Below, in pieces: positions 1 through 11,000 of a DNA stretch of 64,000 nucleotides. Below the pieces are notes generated by a model. The model had not been told where the DNA came from and did not search any database. It worked only from the letters and a program-made list of their open reading frames with translations. Within the stretch, counting starts at the first letter, position 1, and every line of letters begins with the position of its first letter. Origin of the DNA: Cristatella mucedo (taxonomy: Eukaryota > Bryozoa > Phylactolaemata > Cristatellidae); contig WPIO01000004.1 of NCBI GenBank assembly GCA_009760855.2, forward strand, positions 5,588,501-5,652,500, given 5' to 3'. The position numbers and the translations under genes are program-made.

Positions 1-1190
1 ACACTGGTTTAAATTCAACATTATACAAAATAGTGTTATCGATTTACCCATAAAATTTCATGCAATTGCGTTTGCACGTTCTCATGCTATGGCTTTCAAA
101 TGGCCCGGTAAGCCAGCCTATTTAGACATTCGAACGGCGATACGGCCACTATTTCCACACAAAATTTGAGCAACTGCGATTTTGGTTCTAAATTATAGAG
201 AATAGTATGTCAGGCTTACCCACCAAGTTTCATGAGATTGCCCTTGCGCGTTCTTAGGCTAAGACTTACGATGGCCCGGCCCAAATTCCAGGCCTGCGTA
301 GTCAAACTGCGATACAGCTGCCATTTTAACAAAAGCTTCGCGCGAAACTGGGGGTTTGATTGAAAATTATAGCCAGCAATGGTTCAGTTTTATCCACAAA
401 CTTCCACGCGATTGCGCTTGCGAAATCTTATGCTATGGCCTCCAATGTCCCGGGCCAATCAACCTCCCTACGTATTCAAACTGCGATACACCTGCATTTT
501 CCACAGCAACGTTTCGCAGCTGCGCTTTTGATACAAATTTACACAGAACTATTTTCCGGGGTTACCAATCAAATTTCACAGCAATAGCGCACGAACGTTC
601 TCATGCTCTGATCTTGAATGGCCCGGGCCAACGAGCCTGCCTACATATTTGAGTGGCGATACAGCTGCTATTTCTACACTAAGCGTCGTACAACTGTGGG
701 TTTGATTTCACAGTATAGAGAACGGTGTACCAGATTCACTCTCAAAATTGCTACCGCACATGGGCGTTTTTTACTCTATGGCCTCAAATGGTCTGGGGCA
801 GCTAGTCTCTAGACAATTCCAACTGCGAAACAGCTGCAATTTCCGAAATAAGCTTTGAGGAACTGCGTTTTTGATTCCAGCGAGTTTTTTATTCCAGCGT
901 TTTTGATACAGCTAACAGTATTCCGCGCTTACACATAAAATTTCTCGCACTCGCTCACACGAGTTCTTATGTCATGGCCTTAAATGGCCAGAGCCATCCA
1001 GCCTCCTTAAATATTAAAACTGCGATACGGCTGCCATTTCCACAATAGGTGTTGTAAAACTGTAATTTAGGTTTCATATTCCACATTATAGAAAAAGTGT
1101 TTCGGATTTACCAACCGAACTTCATGACATCGCTGCTTGGGGTCGTTCAAATTCTATGGAATCCAATGGTCCGGGCCATCAGAGGTCCCA
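1..1190 (+). repeat. Diverged ~172-bp tandem satellite, forward part
   Basis: About seven diverged monomers follow one another. A landmark (ttcatg, then an attgcg-like word) recurs near 58, 229, 402, 575, 744, 942 and 1121, so spacing is mostly 169-179 bp. The 744-942 interval is longer and holds an extra segment. Each monomer also carries a word like 'atggcccgg' and one like 'aactgcgatacagctgcc'. Short open frames here are by-products of the repeat. The array is cut by the left edge of the window. Confidence 0.75.
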
Positions 1191-1860
1191 GCAATATACC
1201 GCGTTACCGAAATCGCATACAATTTGGTGGGAAACCCCGGAACAATGCTTTTCATTGTAAGCAATTAAAACCGCATTTGTTAAACGTGCAGCACTGTTTG
1301 CTATAATAAAAACAAAAATCGCAGTTTCTTTACAATCATTGCGGAAACGGCATCTGTATCGCAGTTTAATTGCGTACGGATGCTAGCTGGTCTCGGGCCA
1401 TTGGAGGCCTTAGCTTGAGAACGCGCAAGCAAAATCACATGAAATTTGGTGGGTTAACCTAGAATACGGTTCTCTATAATTATTTGAAATCAAAATTGGC
1501 GTTGTGCGAAGATTATTATGGAAAGGAAAATTGTATCGCAGTTCAAGTATTTTTGGATACTATTTGGAGCCGGCCCATCGGAGACTATAGCCTGAGAACG
1601 CAAAAGCGCAATCGCATGAAATTTGGCGAGTTGCCTTGTAAAAAGGCTCTCTATAATTTGGGATTAAAACCGCAGTTTCGGTGCCTTTTGTTGGAAATGG
1701 CAGCTTGATCGCCGTTCGAATGCACTAGTAAGTTGGCTGATCCGAGTCATTTTGAAGCCATAGCACGAGAATGCGCAAGCGAAATTGCAATATATTTAGC
1801 GGGTAAATCCGTAATACCATTTGTATAATTTGAAGTTAAAACCTCAGTGCTATCACAATT
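1191..1860 (-). repeat. Same ~172-bp satellite in inverted orientation
   Basis: From about 1190 the same monomer reads on the minus strand. The complement of the landmark (catgaaatttgg) appears near 1207, 1439, 1615 and 1787, with the complement of the 'ggcccgg' word between copies. The array therefore has a head-to-head inversion point near 1190. The first inverted spacing (232 bp) is longer than the rest. Confidence 0.7.
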
Positions 1861-2224
1861 ACCTTGGGATATGAACGCCTATACTCGCGTCATCAACTAC
1901 ATCATCAACCTACGTCATACAACCTAAATATACGTCATCAAACAGTCCTAGAGGAAGATTACGTTCATGGTATCGCAAACAACCCGAGCATCTAACTGAA
2001 AAATAGGCTAACAATATTAGGCTTAATTATTTATATAAAGAACTGTACAACTTTAAAATATGTTTAAAAGCTGCCATACAGTATATTATGATGTGAGTTC
2101 CACTAGGTACATACTTTCTCAAATAAAATATTCTAATTATTAAAATTTATTTAAATCAGCATTCATTAAACTTATTTTTCCGCGCGTTGTCGGCACACTG
2201 TTATCGTTAGCGCTTATACAATAA
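1861..2224. other. AT-rich stretch, no gene seen
   Basis: Contains a short run of 'catcaac/tacgtcat' words near 1887-1945 and then AT-rich DNA. I see no open frame, RNA gene or recognised repeat. Confidence 0.5.
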
Positions 2225-2373
2225 ATAATAAATATAATTCATTTATATAGCGTCCCAAGAGAACTTAATCTCTATTCAGACACTTCACATATGCCTCGGG
2301 GCTCGAGCCCAGGACCTCAGTCAGACCTTGGTCAGGGCGAGCACCTTAACGGCTCGACCAAACCAGCTCGGCG
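2225..2373 (-). mobile_element. SINE-A copy 1 (tRNA head, L2-like tail)
   Basis: Read on the minus strand, it starts with a tRNA-like head (gctggtttggtcgagc) containing a pol III A-box, followed by a B-box variant (gggctcgagcccc). A tail then matches the 3' end of the L2-like LINE at 6183-8037: atgtgaag, then agagattaagttctct, then a gcgctat-like word and an ATT-rich end. Three other copies lie at 33452, 42421 and 58150. Confidence 0.8.
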
Positions 2374-2418
2374 CTCATCTCGTTGCGCGCTTTTGTTCCG
2401 TACTCTATTGTCACGTTC

Positions 2419-2600
2419 CAGGAGGAGGAGGAGGAGGAGGAGGAGGAGGAAGAGGAGGAGAAGGAGGAGGAGGAGGAGGAGGAGAAGGAGGAGGAGGAGG
2501 AGGAGGAGGAGGAGAAAGGGAAAAGGAGGAGGAGGTGAAAAGGAGGAGGAGTAAAGGAGGAGGTGGAGGAGGAGAAAGAGGAGAGGAGGGCGAGAAGGTT
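2419..2600. repeat. (GGA)n microsatellite
   Basis: Imperfect GGA/GAG repeats with occasional aag and aaa interruptions. The long open frames on both strands (poly-Arg, poly-Gly, poly-Leu, poly-Ser) come from the trinucleotide repeat and are not gene evidence. Confidence 0.9.
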
Positions 2601-3370
2601 CTGTGGAGCCGGCAGTAAAGAGCTCCACCTGTTTATGGCAATTATTACAAACGTAGCTGATTTGAGCTCTAAGCCGGAGAGCCGTTGGTGTTCGCCATAG
2701 CCGCTGTTAAATGCCTGCAACGGCCCGCTGCGCTAAATAGATTCGTCTGCCTTGCGAACACGTGACACGCTAAGGTACGAGCGCTCCTCGTCGCTGTCGC
2801 GTTCCTGCTACTGTCGGCATACATGAGTGCATCGGTGCAGCTGCACCTGCGAGTAGCTAGCCGTGCTACTAGGTTCAGGCGTCACTAGTATTCGTCACAC
2901 CGAGATATCAAGCGTAAATCTGGAATTTTAATGAACTCAATTTCGTAAGCACGAAATGTCTCTGTGCGTAAGTTAACAAGAAAGTTGCGCCAGCATTCCT
3001 CCTCATCCTCCTCCTCCTCCTCCTCCAGCGGTGGTCAGGTCTCTTCTACTACCTTCGTCGCCAAGGGAGTTCTATAAATGTCCTTTTTCGGCCGCTGTAA
3101 ATCTATGCAGATCCTCGCCGCCAGAAGCTAGTTCCGGCGCAAGACATCGGCGATCGCTTCTGTTGCCAGCGGCGCCCAGCCAAGCTTACATTCGAACACC
3201 CAGAGTGAGGCTCAGGCCAATGAACCGCAGACCTAATGACGTCAAACCGCACCGAGGAGCATGCGTGGGGCACCTGCCGCCGGGTTCTCGAACTTTCCAG
3301 AACCGGCATTCGGCTCAACGCTGCGCTCAGCCGACGACTACGCAGCGTCGCTCAACGTCATTGTTCTGGC
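2601..3370. other. Unique sequence, no gene supported
   Basis: Moderately GC-rich DNA with a short (TCC)n run near 2998-3026. An open frame from 3031 overlaps the end of the downstream LINE and has no recognisable domain. Confidence 0.5.
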
Positions 3371-4930
3371 GAAAAATAATAACAATACATTTGCATAGAA
3401 CCATCAGAGAGCTGAATTTCTTTCTGGGCACTTTACAGATGCTGCATATAAAGCATTACCAAATGTTGAGTGGTAACATCCGCGAGCAGCAGGCATATTG
3501 TAAGCAGGTACATGCACAAGAAGGTCAAATCGCAAAGACCCACCAAATGCTATTATAAATAGGTGCGTTTTAAGCTTCTTTTTAAATGTTGTCTAGTCAG
3601 GGGACGTTGTGACGTGCTTCAGTAGTGAGTTCCAAACTTTGCGAGCGTAGAAACTAAAAGCACGGTCTCCAACGATTTTAAGGTTCGTATGAGGTATTGC
3701 TAAATGAATCGAGTCAGCTCGGCGGGTTGTACGACTCTTCGCCGGGTGGGGGAGTAGATCTGATTGGTAGGCTGGAGCCAGAGAATAAAGGAACCTAAAA
3801 GTGAGTGACAAAACTTTGAAGTCGATGCGCTGTTTGACTGGGAGCTATTGCAGGGCGGCAAGAAGTTGTGTGATGTGGCAATTGCGAAGGTCCTGACAGA
3901 CGAGCCTAGTTGCAGAGATTTGCACCAACTGTAAGCGCCTGATTGCACAGGCCAGTAGACCAGCAAGCAGTAAGTTACAGAAGTCGAGACGGGATGTCAC
4001 AAATGCATGGACAAATTTGCATGCAGTATCCCTGCCTAATCAAGCCCGAATTTTAGCAATGTTATGTAGCTGAAAGTATGCAGACTTAACTGTGGAGCTG
4101 ATGTGGTCGTCTACTGAAAGGTCACTTTGGAACAGGACATCTAGATTACGTGCAGATTCTGCATGAGATATTATGGCGGAGCCGATTTTGAGCGACAAGT
4201 TTTTCATTTTCTGAGTCACACTTGGTTTGCCCATAACTTGTAAGTTGGTTTTTTCGGCATTCAATTTAAGAAAGTTCGCTGCCATCCATGTGCGGATGTC
4301 ATCAATACATGCAGCAAGGGTGTGTAGAGAATTCGGCATGCTCGCGGACTGGGAGGAATCAAAGCAAAGGTACAACTGAGTGTCATTTGCATGGAAGTGA
4401 AAGCCTAGACTGTGCCTGGCAATCACATCGGCAAGAGTGAGAGTACACATTGTGAAAATAAGCGGACCGAGCACAGAGCGTATCTGAGGTACCCCGTACT
4501 TAGGTGGTTCCTCAGATGATCTTCGTACGGTTACATCACTACTCTGGAGTCTCCCACTGAGATAGGATCTGAACCATTGCAGGGCAGTGCCAGTGATGCC
4601 CAGGCGACATTCAAGACGCTCAAGAAGGACTTGATAATGTAATGTATCTCCGTCTGTAACTCCACAAAGTCATAAAGACCACGCGGGTGTTACGCAGGAG
4701 AGTTTTGTGTAGCGCACTCGCAGCTGAAGCGGCTTTCGGTACGCATTGATCGCTAGTATCAAATGCTGCCAAAAGATCATGCCGGACAAGCAGAGAAAGA
4801 GTTTACCCAAGTCTGCATTCTTGAGGAGGTCGTTGTAAACCCTAAGCAATGCTGACTTTACGAAGTGATGTGCTCCAAACCCAGACTGGAATGCTACTTT
4901 GTCAACTTCATCCATAAAATGGCCTTTTAA
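3371..4930 (-). mobile_element. CR1/L2-like LINE, decayed copy (family 1)
   Basis: The 3' end lies at about 3371-3440 (complement of the agagattgagttctct tail), with the reverse-transcriptase part extending to about 4930. Decayed frames show 'FHFHANDTQLYLCFD', a damaged YADD box, and 'FQSGFGAHH'. Frameshifts and stops break it, so it is a pseudo-element. It is split by a nested insertion at about 4637-4755. The best preserved relative is at 6183-8037. Confidence 0.85.
4637..4755 (-). mobile_element. Nested 3' fragment of LINE family 2
   Basis: A segment of about 120 bp (atgtatctccgtctgtaac through gcggctttcggtacgcatt) interrupts the reverse-transcriptase region of the surrounding LINE. The intact relative at 28620-28660 shows continuous sequence across this point. 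The same segment is found near 19865, 22842, 29555, 55755 and 61800. The word ttgat occurs at both edges and may be a 5-bp target duplication. Confidence 0.65.
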
Positions 4931-6182
4931 GTTCGATGGTCTATTTCTCGTTCTCTTTCACACAATCTCGCCACACTCTCTGGCTTGGTCTCTCTCGCAC
5001 GCACTTCCTTGCTCGCTCGCTCTCTTTCTCCATGCATTTATTACGAAAAACTGCGCCGCATCCAAGTTTTCAGCTGCCGACGCCCCCCATCACGCACGCG
5101 CACACGTTCAATGGTGATCTGGCAGCGATAGCTGGTTGGTGAGTGCTGCAAGCGTCCCGACTATGATCGACATGTTGCGTCAATGGTTCTTGATTCCGGT
5201 CCTTGATTTAGGCCTTTTTTCGAGAGCAAAATACACAATAAGCCGAACTTCGCGTTACACGTGGGTTACCAGTACGTTCGGGAAAGCACGACCGAAAGCA
5301 CTGACTGCCGGCTCTTAATCGGAGAACTGTAGGTAGTAGCGATGCGGGGGTCCGCGCGACTGACGACGAAGGCGTCTGCGTAGGACGCAGGCGGGCGGGT
5401 GGCGGCGAGGCGTACGTACTGGTGAAGTTAGTTGGTCGTTGACGCCGTGCAGGCTGCTGCGGAGCACAAGAAAGAGATAGAAAAAGAGTGGATAGCGTCC
5501 GCTCCGACCGGCGAACCGGCAGACAGCGTCGTCCGCGGTGATGGTGGTAGGGTCACGCGACTCGCGCGGCCATTCGACGTCAATTCTGCCGAATCAGAGG
5601 GTACGGCCCGGGCGGCCGTGAGTCACGTGCTCACTCGCAGCGCGCCCATTGGCCGAGCGAGTCCTCGAAAAAGGGCGGGTGGACGTGACGGGGCGGTGTC
5701 GCGCTCGCCGCGAGACCCCGCCGTTGATTACTCGTTTTTTTCACGAGGGCGTCCTCATTAAGACGCTGCCTGACGTTTGAAAGTTTCCCTCTGAAGGCTG
5801 TCTCTGCAGCGGACGAGTCCGCAGTCGTTGCGTTCGACCCCCTCGTCTACAACTGCCGCGCTACTCGCGGCGGCCGCCGGGGACCTCGCAGAATTCGTAG
5901 CTTGCGGCTCGCCGGTCCTCGGTAGCGCTACCGCCGCTCCTCGGTACCATCGCCGGTCCATTGCCGCATGAGCTGCGATGGCTCCCGGTTAATCAGCTTG
6001 CGCGCAAGCGCAATTTCGCGCTCCGATTTCGCGCCGCGATTTCAGCCTTCGCGCGCCGCGGCCCACGGCTGCCGCGGGCTGAAATCCTTCTCACAGTGCC
6101 CGTTAGCTCACGGGTGACGATTTCAGCCTTCTCGCGCCGTCAGATTGTCCCAGGACTGAAGTGAATGAATGAACCAGCGAAA
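4931..6182. other. Gene-free stretch, CpG-rich from ~5340
   Basis: The left part has CT-rich words. From 5340 to about 6100 the sequence is CpG-dense, with a frame of about 109 codons (5432-5761) that is arginine-rich and has no recognised domain. It could be an unannotated promoter island, but I see no splice-consistent coding sequence. Confidence 0.4.
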
Positions 6183-8037
6183 GAATTAGCTCTAACATTC
6201 CTGGCTGCACCTCAATGTCTGCATTTAAGCAGGTCACTAGTGATCTAGTCCTAAAGCTCGTATCTCAATCAAAGAAGACAACAAGTCCTCTGGACCCTAT
6301 TCCCACTGTCCTGCTCCTACGTTGCATTGATCTGCTGCTGCCATGCATAACTGACATAATTAATATGTCATTAGCCTCAGGTCATGTCCCAGCACCTTTC
6401 AAAAAAGCTGTAGTCAGGCCACTTCTCAAGAAAGCTACACTTGACCAAGAGAACTTGAGCAATTACCGCCCAGTTTCCCTTCCACCATTCCTATCAAAGA
6501 CACTCGAACGGGTCGTGGCGGACCAGCTGAACTCATATATCGAAACCTCACACCTTGCTAGTAAATTCCAGTCCGGCTTTAGAGCTGATCACTCCACAAA
6601 GTCAGCATTGCTTCGGATATACAACGACCTACTTGGGAATGCAGACATGGGTAGAGTGTCTCTGCTTGTTTTGCTTGATCTTTCGGCAGCTTTTGATACC
6701 ATCGATCACAAAGTTCTTCTAGAGCGCCTCTCATCTCGCCTGGGCATCACTGGCACTGCTCTGCAGTGGTTCAGGTCCTATCTCAGTGGCAGACTCCAGA
6801 GTATTGACGTGAATGGACAAAGATCATCTGAAGTACCTCTGAAATATGGAGTACCTCAGGGCTCAGTGCTAGGTCCGGTTCTTTTCACGGTTTATACTCT
6901 GCCTCTTGCTGATGTGATTGCCAAGCACAATCTAGGCTTTCACTTCTATGCGGATGACACTCAGTTGTACCTTTGCTTTGATCCCTCCCAGCCTTCGAGC
7001 ACCTCAAATTCTCTAAACTCACTAGCTGCATGCATTGATGACATCCGCACATGGATGGCAGCAAATTTTCTAAAACTTAACGATGATACAACTAACTTAC
7101 TAGTTATGGGCAAACCCAGTGTGATCCAGAGATTGGACAGGCTGACTCTCAAAATTGGCTCTGCCAGCATATCTCTTGTCGAATCAGCTCGGAATCTAGG
7201 TGTCATATTCCAAAGCGACCTCTCGTTAGACGACCATATCAGCTCCACAGTCAAATCCGCCTATTTTCAGCTTCATAACATTGCTAAAATTCGGGCTTGT
7301 TTAGATAAAGATACCACGTCCAAGTTAGTTCATGCATTCGTGACATCCCGTCTCGACTTCTGCAACTCACTGCTTACTGGCCTACCAGCATGTGCGATCA
7401 GGCGATTGCAGCTTGTGCAAAACTCTGCAGCTAGGCTTATCTGTCGTGAGCGTCGCAGTTGCCACATTACTCCACTTCTCGCCGACCTGCACTGGCTACC
7501 AGTCAAGCAACGGATTGACTTCAAGGTTTTGTCGCTCACTTTTAGGTCCCTTCATTCTACGGCTCCAGCCTATCTGTCAGATATACTACCCCATCAGGCC
7601 AAGCATCGTACCACCCGCTTTTCGGAATCCAACAGTCTAGAAATACCTCATACAAACCTTAAATCCTTTGGGGACCGTGCATTTAGTTCATATGCTCCCA
7701 AAGCCTGGGACTCCCTCCCGACCTGCGTCACAACATCCCCTGACCTGACAACATTTAAAAGGAACCTAAAAACACCTATTTAGGACAGCATTTAGTGGGT
7801 CCCTGTGATTCGTCCTTGATGTGCTTATGCGTGCTGACACTGTGCATGCTGCCATAACCACATTTGCATGCTGACCCTGTGCATGTCACCCCTAACCATA
7901 TTATTCCTCTCGTTTGTTTTTCAAGCATGATTTTACTTATCATTCAATTGCATTTCACTTTACAGGAAATGTGAAGCGCCTAAAGAGAGATTGAGTTCTC
8001 TGAGGGCGCTTTATCAAGTGAATTATTATTATTATTA
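6183..8037 (+). mobile_element. CR1/L2-like LINE, 5'-truncated, best preserved copy (family 1)
   Basis: A 5'-truncated non-LTR retrotransposon: reverse-transcriptase frame (6215-7783), a 3' UTR with repeated 'gtgctgac..gtgcatgctg' words, then a terminal tail (aagcgcctaaagagagattg, ttctctgagggcgctttatc) ending in (ATT)n. No endonuclease domain is present, so the 5' third or more of the element is missing. The tail directly abuts the 10-bp minisatellite. At least ten other fragments of this family lie in the window. Confidence 0.92.
6215..7783 (+). CDS. LINE reverse transcriptase (partial ORF2, 522 aa)
   Basis: Would copy LINE RNA into DNA at a nicked target (target-primed reverse transcription). 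Visible reverse-transcriptase motifs: NYRPVSLPP near the start, FQSGFRADHSTKSALL, motif A LLDLSAAFDTIDH with Asp near residue 155, GVPQGSVLGPVLF, and the catalytic YADD box at about residues 245-248. The C-terminal part has LHWLPVKQRIDFKVLSLTFR and FGDRAFSSYAPKAWDSLP, typical of the L2/CR1 group. The frame has no stop over 522 codons, so the copy is fairly young, but it lacks the N-terminal endonuclease and is probably immobile. The ATG at 6215 is simply the first in the truncated frame. Confidence 0.88.
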   Translation: MSAFKQVTSDLVLKLVSQSKKTTSPLDPIPTVLLLRCIDLLLPCITDIINMSLASGHVPAPFKKAVVRPLLKKATLDQENLSNYRPVSLPPFLSKTLERVVADQLNSYIETSHLASKFQSGFRADHSTKSALLRIYNDLLGNADMGRVSLLVLLDLSAAFDTIDHKVLLERLSSRLGITGTALQWFRSYLSGRLQSIDVNGQRSSEVPLKYGVPQGSVLGPVLFTVYTLPLADVIAKHNLGFHFYADDTQLYLCFDPSQPSSTSNSLNSLAACIDDIRTWMAANFLKLNDDTTNLLVMGKPSVIQRLDRLTLKIGSASISLVESARNLGVIFQSDLSLDDHISSTVKSAYFQLHNIAKIRACLDKDTTSKLVHAFVTSRLDFCNSLLTGLPACAIRRLQLVQNSAARLICRERRSCHITPLLADLHWLPVKQRIDFKVLSLTFRSLHSTAPAYLSDILPHQAKHRTTRFSESNSLEIPHTNLKSFGDRAFSSYAPKAWDSLPTCVTTSPDLTTFKRNLKTPI

Positions 8038-11000
8038 CTATCTGCTGCGAGCTGACGCGATCTGCCGCGATCTGCCTCAATCTGCTGCGATCTGCTGCGA
8101 TCTGCTGCGATCTGCTGCGATCTGCTACGATCTGCTGCGATCTGCCACGATCTGCCGCGCGATCTGCTGCGATCTGCCGCGATCTGCTGCGATCTGTAGC
8201 GAGCTGCTACAATCTGCTGCGATTTGCAGCGATCTGGTGGAAGCTGCTGCGATCTGTTGCGAACTTGCTACGATCTTCTGCGATATGCCGCGATCTGGTG
8301 CGAGCTGCTGCGAGCTGCTGCGATCTGCCGCGATCTGCTCCGATCTGCTGCGATGTGCCGCGATCTGCTACAATCTGCCGCGATCTGCCGTGATCTGCCG
8401 CAATCTGCCGCGATCTGCCGCGATCTGCTCCGATCTGCTGCGATGTGCCGCGATCTGCTACAATCTGCCGCGATCTGCCGTGATCTGCCGCAATCTGCCG
8501 CGATCTGCCGCGATCTGCTGCGATCTGCTGCGATCTGCCGCGATCTGTCGCGATCTGCCGCGATCTGCCGCAATCTGTTGCGAGCTGCTACGATCTGCTG
8601 CGATCTGCCGCGATCTGCCGCGGTCTGCCACGATCTGTTGCGATCTGGTACGATCTGCTGCGAGCTGCTGCGATCTGCCACGACCTGTTGCGAGCTGCTA
8701 CGATCTGCTGCGATCTGCTGCGATCTGGTGCAAGCTGCTGCGATCTGCTGCGATCTGCTACGATCTGCTGCGATCTGCTGCGATCTGCCGCGATCTGCTA
8801 CGATCTGCTGTGATCTGCTGCGAGCTGCTGCGATCTGCTGTGATCTACCGCAATCTGCAGCTAGCTCTTGCAATCTGCTGCGATCTGACGCGGTCTGCTG
8901 CGAGCTGCTGCGATCTGCCACGACCTGTTGCGAGCTGCTACGATCTGCTGCGATCTGCTGCGATCTGCTGCGATCTGCTGCGATCTGCTACGATCTGCTG
9001 CGATCTGCTGCGATCTGCCGCGATCTGCTACGATCTGCTGTGATCTGCTGCGAGCTGCTGCGATCTGCTGTGATCTACCGCAATCTGCAGCTAGCTCTTG
9101 CAATCTGCTGCGATCTGACGCGGTCTGCTGCGATCTGCCGCGATCTGCTACGACCTGCCGCTATCTGCTGCGATCTGCCGCGATCTGCCGCAATCTGCCG
9201 CGATCTACCGTGATCTGCCGTGATCTGCCGCGATCTGCCGCGATCTACTGCAATCTGCTGCGATCTGCTGCGAGCTGCTGCGATCTGCTCCGATCTGTTG
9301 CGATCTGCTGCGATCTGTCGCGATCTGCCGCGATCTGCTCCGATCTGCTGCGATCTGACGCGATCTGCCGTAATCTGCCGTGATCTGCCGCGATCTGCTG
9401 CGATCTGTCGCGATCTGGCGCGATCTGCTCCGATCTGCTGCGATCTGCAGCAATCTGTCGCGATCTGCTGCGATCTACCGCAATCAGCCGCGATCTGCCG
9501 CGATCTGTTGCGAGCTGCAACGATCTGCTGCGATCTGCCACAGTCTGGTGCGAGCTGCCGCGATCTGCTGCGATCTGCTACGATCTGCTACAATCTGCTG
9601 CGATCTGCTGTGATCTGCCGCGATCTGCCGCGATCTGCCGCTATCTGCTGCCATCTGCTAGGATCTACCGCGATCTGCCGCAATCTGCCGCGATCTGCCG
9701 CGATCTGCCGCGATTTGCTGCCATCTGCCGCGATCTGTTGCGAGCTGCTACGATCTGCTGCGATCTGCCGCAGTCTGGTGCGAGCTGCCGCGATCTGCTG
9801 CGATCTGCTACGATCTGCTACAATCTGCTGCGATCTACTGTGATCTGCCGCGATCTGCCGCGATCTGCCGCAATCTGCTGCCATCTGCTAGGATCTACCG
9901 CGATCTGCCGCGATCTGCCGCGATCTGCCACGATCTGCCGCGATCTGCCGCGATCTGCCGCGATCTGCCGCGATCTGCCGCGATCTGCCGCGATTTGCTG
10001 CCATCTGCCGCGATCTGTTGCGAGCTGCCACGATTTGCCGTGGCCTGGTGGGAGCTGCCGCGATCTGCTGCGATCTGCTACGATCTGCTGTGACCTGCTA
10101 TGATCTGCCGCGATGTGCCTCGATCTGCCGCAATCTGCTGCCATCTGCAAGGATCTGCCGCGATCTGCCGTGATCTGCAGCCATCTGCCGCGATCTGCCC
10201 GTATCTGCCGCAATCTGCTGCCATCTGCCTCGATCTGTGGCGAGCTGCTATGATCTGCTGCGATCTGCCGCGTACTGGTGCGAGCTGCTGCGATCTGCCG
10301 CGATCTGTTCCCTGCTGCTACGATCTGCTGCGATCTGCCGCGATGTGCCGCGATGTGCCGCGATCTGCCACGATCTGCTGCGATCTGCTGCGATCTGCTG
10401 CGATCTGCTGCGATCTGCTGCGATCTGCCACGATCTGCCGCGATCTTCCTCGATCTGCCATGATCTGCCGCGATCTGCCGCGATCTGCCGCGATCTGCCG
10501 CGATCTGCCGCGATCTGCCACGATCTGCCTCTATCTGCCGCGATCTGTTGCGATCTGCCGCGATCTGTCGCGATCTGCCGCGATCTGTTTCGAGCTGCAA
10601 CGATCTGCTGCGATCTGCCGCGATCTGCCTTGATCTGTCACGATCTGCCGCGATCTGTTGCGAGCTGCAACGATCTGCTGCGATCTGCCGCGGTCTGGTG
10701 CGAGCTGTGGCGATCTGCTGCGATCTGCTACGATCTGCTGTGACCTGCTATGATCTGCCGCGATGTGCCTCGATCTGCCGCGATCGGTTGTCATCTGCAA
10801 GGATATGCCGCGATCTGCCGTGATCTGCAGCGATCTGCCGCGATCTGCCGTGATCTGCCGCAATCTGCTGCGATCTGCCGCGATCTGTGGCGAGCTGCTA
10901 CGATCTGCTGCGATATGCTGCGATCTGCCGCGATGTGCCGCGATGTGCCGCGATGTGCCGCGATGTGCCGCGATCTGCCACGATGTGCCGCGATGTGCCG

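Noticed and set aside
2291-2720. Poly-Arg, poly-Gly, poly-Leu and poly-Ser frames
   Set aside because: Products of the GGA microsatellite; they disappear outside it.
3031-3558. 175-codon plus-strand frame
   Set aside because: Its second half lies in the antisense 3' UTR of a LINE and it has no domain.
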